From Trichoplax adhaerens (Eukaryota; Placozoa; Uniplacotomia; Trichoplacea; Trichoplacidae): a stretch of 64,000 nt of DNA. The DNA lies in NCBI RefSeq assembly GCF_000150275.1, contig NW_002060944.1, positions 9,631,513-9,695,512 on the forward strand, written 5' to 3'. Positions 1 through 14,363 of the stretch are shown here, piece after piece; position 1 is the stretch's first letter, and each line of letters opens with the position of its first letter. The position numbers were made by a program, and so were the translations under genes. The notes beneath the pieces are model-generated. The model did no database searches and had not been told where the DNA came from. It saw nothing but the letters and a program-made list of their open reading frames with translations.

Positions 1-3000
1 TTATCTTGTTGCAAGCTGTTTTGTGACAGTAGAATATTGCTATGAATTACAGTTAGAAAATCAATATGTTCATCACGTACAATAACAACATGACTTAGCA
101 ATATTGCTAATATGGAAAGTATATGAACTCAGAATTGTAATGTACTTTAATCCAAATATGAGTTATACGCTATAGAGTATAACTATTTTTATGATTACAT
201 ACAGGCATAACAGTTAGAATAATGTCGTTGTCATTTTAAAGAGAAACCAAATAGTTAATTATTAAACCGAACAAAAGTTGAAATGTTACTATAATACTAA
301 TCAATATTTGCTTTTAATCATTTATATTATTTTATACTTGATTGATGAACAAACGGTGGTAATTCCCATAGAACTTGGTAAGTGCTATACTGCTGATAAA
401 AATAAATTAATGATGCATAATTTAGATAAAAATACTATTTTAGTTTTGTACAGTAATATCTTTTTAAAACTAAATACAGTTGCTTCAGCAACTTTGCTGA
501 AGTGCCATTTTTAAGAATTCAGTTATTACTTATTTTACATAGAATGGCTGGCGATAACAGTTACAGTAAATTTGAGAATAATTGCAATTCGATAGCAAGA
601 TGCTCTATTGTTTCTGAAATATACTCTAGTATAGCTCTTTCATTATATCTTATTTGAGAATAGATTAATTTAGTCAATCTTATTTGGGGATTATTAAGAA
701 AAAGTGGATAGTGTTTAGAATCATATTTGTTATTAACACAGCGTATTGCATAAATTATTAGATATTTCAATTAATTACTTACAAAATATACTTGTATAGC
801 CACTAGAAGACTATTATATTACTCATTCTGAAATCATTAAGACATATAAATGAATATTAATGCGATATGATTACCTCTAACTATTAAAAATTTAAAAACA
901 GTCAAAACTATTTTACTACCTTATAGCTCTGTAACAGTTGCAATATCATTTTTTCTATTTCTTTTCTGCTATGAATGCGAACTACTATTCTCAACTACAA
1001 ACACAAAATTTGCATTTAACAGCTAGTAAGTTATTATCTTCCTATATAATTGATTTCATTTATAATTTTTAACTCGTATATTACAATGTTATGATAATAA
1101 TCTTTCTGAAAGCTAGTATATGAGTATTGGAACGTATGACTACGATACTGTCGTTTGTGTTCTTAAAACAAGAGATTCACAGTAATTGTTATCAGACACT
1201 GTATCTCTAACATCAATTGAGGTTTTTCAATTACAAATTATATAGCAGTCCATGAATTTTAAAATAAAAATTAAATATCTATTGATACCTAATCGGGTAA
1301 TAATTTCGTTTTTTTTATGATCACATTGTTCTTACGATTCGCCATGATATCTTGGTACGAAATATTTATCTATAGTTCGTAAGTATGATGCTAATAAGTA
1401 AAATAAATTGATAAGAATTGTACGCAAATATCAGAAAACCCTTTCAGAATTTAATATTAATCCATTTTATCAAATATACAATATCAGAGTAGTTAAATAA
1501 CTAATACATAATATATAGGAATAATAATTATAGTACGGTCAATCTTTGACCATAATAAAATTCTTTTAGAACGAGTTACCGCGACAATTTCATGTGTTTA
1601 TACACGTATTATTTTAAACTAACATGCATAAAATGTCACAATTATAATTAGTACTTTCAGTTTACCTACAGTATCATCAAATATTATCATATAAATATAT
1701 CAAAATATTAGACGAAAATCATTATTTAGCTTTGAATTTTTATTGCATTTATAAACGGTAATGTGCAAAATTAAAACTTATCCATGGCATTATTTTAAAA
1801 GTGCTATGTATAATTTATTTTGTTCCGTTTCATATGTTAACTGAAGTTGTTATTTTAGATGCTCTTCCGCTATTAGTAAAATTCATGACTCGTCTAACAC
1901 ATTCTCTTTAATTTATTTGTGTTATAAATATCATACCTATGTATTCCCTGGCAATGGTCGCATTAGGATGTAAGTAAAGCCATTAGATATAACTGTAAAT
2001 GAGAAAATTTATTGTAACATGGGTCATTACAGCTTCTAGTAAAAATTATAGTAATATCAATGCAGGATAAACTAATAACACTAATTGTCACTTGCAAAAC
2101 ATCGCAAAACGCCGGAAATTGCAACTGTTGAGTTCGTCGTAACCAACATGCAAAATGCGAAGCTCTTAACTTATTCCTAGTGTTTGGAGCTAACAAAGTC
2201 TCTTTTAATTGACGTAGTCGTACGATTTATAGTAACGCTAATGCAGTTAATTGAAATTCGGTGCAACATACTATATCATGATCCTTCTAGTTCAAGATCA
2301 TAAGGAGTAGCTTACTCTTTCATCTTTAAAAATTTTGTCTGTGATATGTCTGGTATTGTACACGGTACTATAACAGAGTATATATGTCTATTCGCGGAGA
2401 GTGATAATGTCTAATATTGCATCCATGCCCTATTTGCAAAGTACATTATTATTTGCAAAACTAAGAAAGCGATACGATTTCAATGAGATACATTCCTTGT
2501 TTCATACATATTTTATCATTCAAGTAGTTACAGATATTACCGTTCGGTATCCTGTAGAAATTCAATCAAACCATATCGCATAAATTTTCGGTCATACTAC
2601 GAACAACAACACTACTTTCTCTTACTATCTATGTCAAAACACTAAAGTTGTAATATGTTTAATTTTAACAGTACGGCACAGCTTAAGAAATTTATGATTA
2701 TAGTGCACTTATTAATACAGCATTTGAGTTTCAGCAGAACCAAGTAGTAACATCAGCAGAACCAAGTAGTAATTTAAATGACTTCAATTAACTAAGAATT
2801 TCTGTTAAAATCTTGCACATTATTGGTATGTTTATTGATTTGAATTAGAAGATTTTAATTGGATACGTTAAAATTAATTGTGTAAATAAGGTTGATCTAT
2901 ACTAGTTAATTCAGCAAGAAGAGCAAATACAATGCAGTTATTGATTGTGAGTTCTTTAGAAGGATTCTTCTTGAGTATTTTAGTAATAGCTATCTAATCC

Positions 3001-6000
3001 AGTAGTTTCAGTTTAGGTTAGTAATTTAAGTAAAGTGACAAGATAGCGGCTCTATATTATTTAGTAATATATTGTCAGGTATTCCCATACAAATCGATTA
3101 TGTATGTATTACTATAAGATGTTCCATAATTTATGAATCAAAAGGAATGTAAAGTCTACAAGTAAATTAAGAATGTATATTTGCTTGCTGTTGTAACGAA
3201 AATATGCATATCATTTAATATTTTTTCAATTTAACTAACTTAACGTTGTTGGTATTCAAATTTTATCTTAAACTTGAGGGTTTAACACCAATTCTATCAT
3301 TAAAAGTTGAATGTATGTAATTTCAAACTAAATATTTAATAGATGATGTCTATTAGGTAACTATTTTTAATTCCTTTTACTATTGCTCCGCTACCAACGC
3401 TGACACCATCTAATAATGCAGTACATCAGCGTAAGATATAATTATAATCAATTTACTTAATGCTATTTCATATATTTTTTATGCTTTACTTAATATAACT
3501 CTTCATTTTGTTGTATGGTAAGTATTTTAAGCTTATCTTTTTTATTAAGAATTATATACGATCGCATTAAGATTGCATTAGATAACTCAATCGTAGGAAT
3601 GAAAATTATTGGTTTGAATTTTTTATAAATGTTTCAATAGTCTTAAATTAGGACTGATGTAATCTTTATTAGCACAAATAAATGTAAACCATTTCCGGCT
3701 AACAATTTTACATTAATTTCTAATTTGTATGGGCGATTAATAGCCTATCTAATCTTATTACTTTTAGCGTAAAATTGAGCCTTTAGGTATAGTAAACTTA
3801 GTTAGATGATCACAAAACCAGTAACGTGACCTTTTTGCTTATTATTGATTATTATAATCACGGAAGGTGATGCAAAAGTCTTTTGGAAAATTATAGGACT
3901 GAGATACCATAGTTTATGAATATAATTGCAGATTTCATGCTCTATATATTCTTTATAGTTAATGCATAGAAATTTGAAATAATTTATACTAGATATTAGA
4001 TCGTATCATGCAATTGTCTTTGCATAGTTATGGTTAACTTACATTAGGTACATTGCTTACGGTATACGAATACAGTATTATTGTATATATGAACGTATAT
4101 ACTGTTCCTTAACCTCAGTTGAAACTTGCAATAAAAATAAGTACCTTTAGAATAAGAATCACATAATATTTAGGGCAGAGCACTTCAGTTTTAAAATAAC
4201 AGACCTTAATAACATAATAGATGGAAATGTTTGTGTTAATTCGTATCAAGAAACAGCTTACAATAAATTGATCAGAATCATCAGCTACATATTACTAGGC
4301 TAATTTGATGAACTGGCAGTTTATAATATATTGTAGAGTAAGATAAAAGATCTCTTCTCTACCTTACACAAAAAATATTATGCATTCATTGATTAAAGTT
4401 GTATCAGTTATCTTCAACAAATATTAAAAAAAAATGATTTTTTTAGACATTTGAAACAATTAAGATTTACTTTTATTTCTTTTTTATATCGACATCTCGT
4501 CTTTGCTTTCCTTTGGCAATTTACATTGAATTTACAGAAGCAAGTAAGTTGCCTATTTAGTATAGATAAATAATAAAGTGTTTAAGCTAGCTGTTCTTAT
4601 GAGCGCGGTATTTCAGCAAGTATCTATGATCATATACTCGCTAAATTTACCTGAAGGAGAGCAAATAGCAGATTACTGATATAGATAATCATCTACACGC
4701 TAATGTGAAGTACAGTATCTATGACGTATTTGTTCGATTTATACTTTAGTCTCTACGAGAAATTTTAGAGCAATCGACTAAGTGTTTTAGCTTGATAGCG
4801 ATGTTATATCGATAATGTCTTGGACTGTTTGGGAATACTGAACAATCATATATTGCTAGAGCATTGAAATTAATAAAGAATAGGACTAGGCTAGGATTAA
4901 ATTCTGGAATAACAAAACAAATAATTTTTTAATTTTACTTCACTTTTATAATTAATTTTTATGTACGATTCCGAAATTGGGCAATAAAGCGCGTAAGTAC
5001 AATATTTTATTTACTTTATTTATTTAAATTCTAATAGTACCTTATTTACTTATAATTGGATATTTGATATATCTTATTTCTGATATCAGTTACTATTGAT
5101 AAAGATTTCGAACTTTATTTTAAATTGCTACGATATTAATGCTTTTATCAACTCTAGCGAAATTAATTGTTTGCATAAAGATTACATTAAACAAATTTGA
5201 CGACGAGAAAATATGAATTTAGTTTCTACTGCCACACATTATACAATTTTATCGCTAAACTACCAGTACTGTAGTTCGTGTGCTTAAGCTACGATAATAC
5301 TTCACAAATTAGAGCGATATGCGAATAAATTTAATTTTATGCCTACTATTCAATCTTATGTATGCCATATATAATTGTCCTTCATGCAAAATTGATGATT
5401 TTCTAAAAACGAATTGGTCTATCATAAAGTGGGTAAGTATTACTTCATAGATTGTTTACCTTTCCTGTCATAAGCGAGATTTTCGTGCAGAATAAATTTT
5501 ATTTCAGGACTCTGTACCCTATATGTTTAATAATGTATTCATCCATGATCACGTTCAGTATTATATAGAATCGTAAGCAAGTTGAATTCGTGATTAAATA
5601 AGTTGTCATCACACTTTAATCATCTCTAAATAATAGAAGATATTTTACGAACTGTTTTGTAAATTAGGTGAAGGTTTCAGAAACTTACCACATTTGCGAC
5701 ACTGAACAATGCTAGACTAAACTACAACGGTCACAGATTATTTCATTTCAGTCATTATAAAAACAGCAATGTAATGAAACTGCGATAATAGTACAAAGTG
5801 CTATACTATAACTTTTAGTATATCCGTAAAGTAAAAATTTCGCAAGTGGGTCTGTTTACCTAATTGTTAGATAATACGGTTTAGTACTAAGTCCGTTTAC
5901 GTAATCTGATCATTAATAGTGATTTAGGCTACTCGCATTCATTTTCAATAATTAATTATATACAATTATTAATATCTTCCAATCATATTCTATGCATTTG

Positions 6001-7630
6001 AGACAGCATAAATTAAATTTATTACTATGCATAACCTGCGCTATATTCTACATGGTCAAGAACGACTATCTATTAAAGTAACATACCTTTGTCAAAATTC
6101 AGATATTTTACGAAACTTAAAATAGTAAGATACTGATGTGATTATGTATAACTATCAACTAATAGAATTGTCTTACTTTTTAAAATTGCACTTCTATGTC
6201 ATGAACTGTATGACCATCAACGTCTCAGAGTGTAAGTTAAATACTATCAAGCTGAAGTACATTTTACGACTAATTATTTATTGTTTGCTTTATATTATTC
6301 AGTATTAATATTCTACAATACGAAATTAATATAGCATTCTTTTACCATTTGAACGTTCTGTACTTCATTGCCTATTTCAAATATTTTGCAACCATTCGTA
6401 TACTACAATTAATCTAGTTTCTCGTAGATATTTTTTGTAGAGTATCATTTTTATCTTTATTTTATTAATAATAACTTTCGTATTTTTAATTATGGAATAT
6501 TTATACTATGCCCACTCGGAATGTTAGATGGTAAGAATTGATAGAATAAAGGATTTAAAGTTTAGTACTTATCAAAAGTACTATATTTCAATTACATTTA
6601 CGATCCCTCTTTCTCAATACTAAAAGAAATAGCTACATTTCTGATGCCTTTCTCTAATGTCTTTCAGTGTCAATTAAATACTGCAGCATTAACAGAATTC
6701 AGCTGGTCATGCCTGCGATAGTATAGAATTAGAAGATCAGGAATTGGTATGGTAATCGTTACAAGAAGAAGAGAACACTTAATTTAATCTGAAATACATC
6801 ATGTATTGCAGTTGATTTTCTTGTAACTTTTAACAAAATTTAGTGGTAGGTTCTACCTAGCATAATTATAATCTAAGGATAATTTACAACATCTTATAGT
6901 GTAGGTTACATTGCGCACGTATTGCTCATAACCAGTAAAACCAATGCTCGTTCTATTTTCGTGTACTGCAAGTACACGCACCTATTACTTGGACAACTAA
7001 CGAGGTTTTGGTTTACTGCTCGTAAATTTGCTTCAATATTGCTGGATTCTTGACATTAATATCCTAAATTCCTAATCCATGACTAAGATATAACAAAAAG
7101 GCCTTTGAAACAAAATTTTTCTACTTATGAGCTACTATAGCTTAATTTTTGCAGCATGAATTGTTACAAAGGGACATGACATGGCTTTGGATCAGTGTCT
7201 TATAATTCATAGTAGTAAAACGCTAACAATGTAGTTGCCATAGACATTACCGAAAATACAATTTATTGCCTTGATGGCGAGCAGTTGAATGCCTATCTGT
7301 GCACAGTTCTCGGAGTATAAATAAATTAAAAGGAATCCTGTCACCTACAGAATCTATAGACGGGTCTGTATCATTGTATATTCCAGCGACTACGACAAGA
7401 AATATTTCTAGTTGATCCTTAAATCGAAGTATAAAACTAAATTAAATCAATTGCAAGAGCGCTAACTACGAGGTAATTTACAATTTAAAGTAGGAATCGG
7501 TACAGTCTCATAGACTATTCGAGTAGTTGCACATTTTTACAGTGAATGATGTCAGGAACTTCTTTTATGGTGTAAAATTTTCTTTATTTTTACCAATTTT
7601 TTTTATGGAATAATCCCTGTTTAAAGCCTA

Positions 7631-7646
7631 CCGGGAAAACTCCCGG
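7631..7646. repeat. Small GC hairpin
   Basis: CCGGGA, then AAAC, then TCCCGG: a perfect 6-bp stem with a 4-base loop, in an otherwise AT-rich background and followed by a short GGCGG tract. Nothing nearby assigns it a role. It marks the left edge of the GC-richer patch 7620-7990. Confidence 0.5.
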
Positions 7647-7837
7647 CGGCGGATTGTAACCAATTATTAGAATGTTTGCAGAATCTACAGGATGCTTTCC
7701 TAATACTTGAAAATCCTAACTATCGAGGTTCTTCTAGACAGTCCTAACATAGCTGGACGTACATTACTGTCCCATGGACTCCGTACAGTCATGCTTATGC
7801 TGTATTCTAGATCACAGCCACTCATGGTAGAGTTAAG

Positions 7838-7987
7838 ACGACAGAGCATGATAAAATCAGAACCTTCTCAAATCGATCCAAAAACATATCAATTGAGGAT
7901 TCATCATTCCATTTGAACATTTTAATCGAAGGTTTAGGACCAGCCAGTCTCGAATCGTTGAGCTGGAGTTGTTGCAGCATTCGACTC
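7838..7987 (-). pseudogene. Possible retroelement gag-like remnant
   Basis: Read on the minus strand, one frame stays open for about 45 codons and contains K-M-F-K-W-N-D-E-S-S-I-D-M-F-L-D-R-F-E-K. This resembles the motif before the coiled region of some LTR-retrotransposon capsid proteins (a [KF]-x-G/N-x-[DE] strand followed by [FL]-x-x-[RQ]-[FW]-E). The frame ends in a stop at once, and no reverse transcriptase, integrase or long terminal repeat was seen nearby. It is also locally GC-richer than its flanks. Resemblance by eye only; a chance open frame is an equal alternative. Confidence 0.2.
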
Positions 7988-9204
7988 TTCCACCGTGATG
8001 TATTGTGAAGTATTTCTTAAATATTAAACAAATATTAAAGAAAATGTACTGTACAGTAAGGCTAACTAGAGTATCCTGTTCATGACGCTAAATTGTTGTG
8101 TATTACTGTCTAGAGTTAAATACTAACAACTGTATTAAAAGTTCGTACTACTCTCACTTAGCATAGAGACAAGAAATTGAACACTTAGTTGAAGTTATTG
8201 TAAAACTAACTACCAACTCTTACTCTCGTTATTGTATCGGAAACGGCGGCTTATATACGTGCACCGTTCACATTTCTAACGCAATGTAATTGCAAGTTTA
8301 TGCAACAGGAAATTCATTATTAAACGTACAATCGAATAAATATAGCGTAGCGTAGTATATAGTAGTACTGATTTCTATACTGTATGCTTGACTAATGACT
8401 TTGACTTTATGTCTTAAGTTTACGGTATGTCTAACGGTGTAGGTTTAACAGGACTATATAATATTCAATAATAGTCATTCAGTCCATTTAAGATTACTAC
8501 ATGTGTTTGCGTCCATTCAATATTACCTACATTAAGTATATTACTGTGATAATTCATTCATTATAGTGTCATCAATGATCTAATTTTGTCGAGTAATGAA
8601 TGCATCCTATGTTAACACCTAACCACGAATGAACTATTATTCGATGTCATGGAAAGTGTGCAAGTGATTCTTGCAATATTCAGCATGTAGACTTAGCAAT
8701 AAATTTATTATTGTTTTGCACCAACAAAGTTGGCGAGGCTATATAAAAGCCTCTAAATTCTTAATTGGGGGAAGTGGATAAGTTAGATGATAATTATAAT
8801 AGATGGTTATCAGGTATTTGTAGTAGATTGGAAGTTGTCAGTTCAATGGGTTATTTTAATAAAGCTTTAATTCTTAGTGTGAGTGTTCATTCTCTTATCT
8901 AAGGCTCCAATCTAAGTTGGGTAGATTAAAGAGAGCTTAGACTTAGATAGTTACGACTAGTTTCCAGGAAAGAATCCCGTTCATTTTTGCGTTGCATTCT
9001 CGGCTGTTTTAATGGCTGACTTGCCGTTGAACTACGCCTTCAATTTCTTGTTTCGATAGTAACAGACGCTTATGAGACTACTGTCCTGTACACAGTACCG
9101 TACTGTATATCAATGTAAAGTACGATACTACACCCTAGTGTACCACACCATGAATCAGAACGTCGGATCCTCATCGCGGTAACTCTATCGTTTAATCGTC
9201 AAAA

Positions 9205-9882
9205 GATGAGAATCAACTGCAAGACATTGATTGAAGGCAGAAATATTGGTTTAGTTCCTTATTGTCCTCATCATGTATTACAGTAAGTAATATACAGTAT
9301 ATTACCATGATTGCACAAACTATTCCATGATGACAATCAACTGCTAGACATTGATTGAAGGCAGAAATATTGGCTTAGTTCCTTACTGTCCTCATCATGT
9401 ATTACAATAAGTAATATATAGTATATTATCGTGGTTGCACAAACTAGTCCATGATGACAATCAACTGCTAGGCATTGATTGAAGGCAGAAATATTGGCTT
9501 AGTTGCACAAACTATTCCATGATGACAATCAACTGCTAGACATTGATTGAAGGCAGAAATATTGGCTTAGTTCGGTGCTGTCTCCATCATGTATTACAGT
9601 AAGTAATATGCTGTATATTACCATGATTGCACAAACTATTCCATGATGACAATCAACTGCTAGACATTGATTGAAGGCAGAAATATTGGCTTAGTTCCTT
9701 ACTGTCCTCATTATGTATTACAGTAAGTAATATATAGTATATTATCGTGGTTGCACAAACTATTCTATGATGACAATCAACTGCTAGACATTGATTGAAG
9801 GCAGAAATATTGGCTTAGTTCTTTACTGTTCTCCTCATATATTACAATAAGTAATATATAGTATATTACCATGGTCGCACAA
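9205..9882. repeat. Tandem array, 124-bp unit, six copies
   Basis: The core AATCAACTGC starts at 9211, 9335, 9459, 9527, 9651 and 9775. Spacing is therefore 124, 124, 68, 124 and 124 bp. Units share the order ATTGATTGAAGGCAGAAATA, TTGG[TC]TTAGTT, CCTTA[TC]TGTCCTCATCATG, TATTACAGTAAGTAATAT, a TAGTATATTA stretch, TGCACAAACTATTCCATGATGAC. The third unit lacks about 56 bp of its middle and jumps from the GCTTAGTT part straight to TGCACAAAC. Copies differ by only a few substitutions, so expansion looks recent. The array lies just upstream of the identified NAT9 exons and could sit in that gene's first intron or promoter side. Confidence 0.93.
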
Positions 9883-10509
9883 AAGCCAACAAGTTTCATC
9901 ACAAGCTTGCTAAAATTAATTTAAATTTGGATTGAAACCTACTCGTTTTCATATATAGTACAGTAATGTCATCAAACAAACTCATTCTAGCTACGCGTAG
10001 CTTTGAATTCATTGAGTGAAATGGACATGCTGTGCCCATAATGAAACTAACAGGATTACCTCACCAAGTAAGATAGAGCTGTAGTTGTAAATAGTGAGCG
10101 AGCTAAAATAGCTCTACTGAAATGTGCATGACCAGATAGCTGAATGGATGATTCGCAAACTACAAAAGTATTTGATGGATCAGTAAGATGAAGAAATTAG
10201 ACCGACACTTTACTTGATTTTCTTGTATCTCAACTTGGATCGTGATATTAATGTAGATGTTGAATTGAGATGAAGGTGACGTCCTATCAAAATAAGCTAT
10301 CATAACAATTGGATAATCAAACTGTATTCATTTCATAGCAAAAACATCTAGTTGAGAGAAATCGTTATTGCAAAGGTGCATCTTTGTAGCATAGCTAGAT
10401 GAACATTTACTAGCTACTACAGTACGCGTATATGGTATAACCGTAAATAGAAATATATGACGGCAAATGTAACAAGAGACGAGGAGATTTCCCCAAATTA
10501 CAACTTTAA

Positions 10510-12652
<2,143 letters not shown>

Positions 12653-14363
12653 TCTTCTATATTAGCGTAAATCATACCATCATTATAATGTAGATTCTGC
12701 TTCATTACCGCGTTATCTGAATTAAAAATTTACTCTTGATAATTTCAATTGTGTAGCAGATGAGATGATAGTGAAATTTCGTTTTTATGAATTGTTTTGC
12801 ATAAGCGTACTCTACAAACGTATATGCTGAACTTAAAATATGATATAGATTCTGTATTTATTGCAGTGTTGTCCAAATTTAAAGACTTATTCTACACAAT
12901 TTATATCGTGCTGATTGACTTGATGATAGAAGTTGGCATAGAAGTTGCCAACTTCTATCGTCGTAAAATTGCTAATGTGCCATATAAGAGTGCTAAGTCA
13001 AGCAATTGTCGCAAGAATGCAATACAATTGCAATATATTCTATTTACGTAAAGTGAAGAAACCTTTCCGGTTTGGTACTGACTACAGCCATAGGTCAGGT
13101 AGACATTACCTTCATATTTACAATTACATAACATTTTTATTTCTTATTTTGTCAGAATGAACTAGTCAAGTGTTTAGTATAACTTATAAATCTAGCTAAC
13201 CTTAAACAATATTTGAATAGCATCACTGGTGCCAATAATATTGATTGAAATATTTTGTAAAGCATAGCAAATAAATTCTATATCCTCGCACTTGATCAAG
13301 TTATCCTTTCCTTTCAGTTGTGTAATTATTAAAAGCATAGTTAGCCAATTGAATTCAATCACTTCAATTGACCCGTCGATCAGTCTATAACTTATGCTGA
13401 TGCAACCTAAATTTTGAACCATAATCTGATTACATATAGTATTATTACATATAAAATCATCGTTTCCTGCTGAATTAACTAGTTAATTGATTAAATAAAT
13501 TGATCAATTGTTGAAAAAGTGATTGCTACAATAATTTTTTAAGATCAATATTTATATCAAAAAGACAAAGTAAAAACAGAAGGAAAAGATCAGCGATTGA
13601 ATCCTGTTATATAAAATTTTTAATACTGCTGCGAAAGTTTTTAAAATGAATGTATATTACTTTTAGTGCAATTTAGGAATAGGATTTTATAGACAATACC
13701 ACTAGCTTGATATATAATCGATGCTAGTTAATTCTAATCGTAATCAATCCTTAATATTCATAGATATCAAAATTCAGATGACATAGCGACTCTAAATTAA
13801 AATTAAATGTATTATAAATATCTAGCTTGATTTACACTGATGATTGCTTCAAGAAGAAACCCTATCCATGAGCTACAAGCTTATTTGGCTTGAAAGTGTG
13901 TATTTGTTGAATCCGAAGTCCGATGATGTTCATCCTGGCTCAATAGCTACCACCGAATAACTTTCAATATAGCGTATATAGTAGTAAACTGGATGAAATG
14001 ATATTCAGTAGGTTTATGTCTATTTGCTCGAGAATGAGGAGGCACTATTTATATAACATTTCCTGATTACAGGTATTAAGGTTTCGTGCCCGTAACTGGT
14101 TATTCATATTTTACAAACGTCGCATTGGCGTAGGATTAAAGTATCATTAATCTATACCCTAGCTAGTCATATTTTCTAAAACAATAGGCAATATTAAAAT
14201 GTTTGTGATTGCCTAAGGAAATCCATTTGTGCAAATACTGTTTCATTATAGAAGTAAGAGATTGCATTATAAAGCATTTTAGGGAGGAGATATCGACGGA
14301 ATACACTACAATTTCGTAGTGATAAAATTAAAATAGATAGAGCTAGTCAATTTTCTTCTGCTA
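12653..14363. other. Intergenic stretch between NAT9 and ADAP
   Basis: The two genes converge here (NAT9 on plus, ADAP on minus), so this holds their 3' flanks. Apart from the hairpin at 12925-12959 no feature was recognised. The open frames at 12797-13051 and 12945-13160 run across that inverted repeat and show no family signature. Confidence 0.6.
12925..12959. repeat. Perfect 14-bp inverted repeat (hairpin)
   Basis: GATAGAAGTTGGCA (12925-12938), a 7-base loop TAGAAGT, then TGCCAACTTCTATC (12946-12959). The arms are exact reverse complements. It lies about 270 bp downstream of the NAT9 stop codon, so it could form in the 3' UTR of NAT9 if that transcript runs so far, or it could be a palindromic scar. 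No flanking target-site duplication is evident. Confidence 0.85.

Larger units (their letters stand above)
1..9204. other. Gene-free AT-rich stretch
   Basis: No conserved protein segment, splice-supported exon chain or RNA gene was recognised on either strand. The open frames here are short (under 80 codons) and low in complexity. The first 30 or so bases resemble the sequence at about 48333-48363, so the window probably opens in or beside a member of the repeat family seen there. A 20-base direct duplication lies near 2731-2772. The only locally GC-richer patch is 7620-7990, described separately. The missing 5' exon of NAT9 could lie in the last part of this stretch, but no matching peptide was found. 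Confidence 0.6.

Noticed and set aside
278-514. 78-codon plus-strand frame near the left edge
   Set aside because: AT-rich Ile/Leu/Asn-biased translation with no motif; consistent with chance in this composition.
9960-10020. ATG-started frame M-S-S-N-K-L-I-L considered as the first NAT9 exon
   Set aside because: It stops after 18 codons with no suitable donor and lacks the VVLVPY core expected of the NAT9 N-terminus.
12797-13160. Two overlapping frames of 84 and 71 codons downstream of NAT9
   Set aside because: They run through the inverted repeat at 12925-12959, differ in frame and show no family motif.
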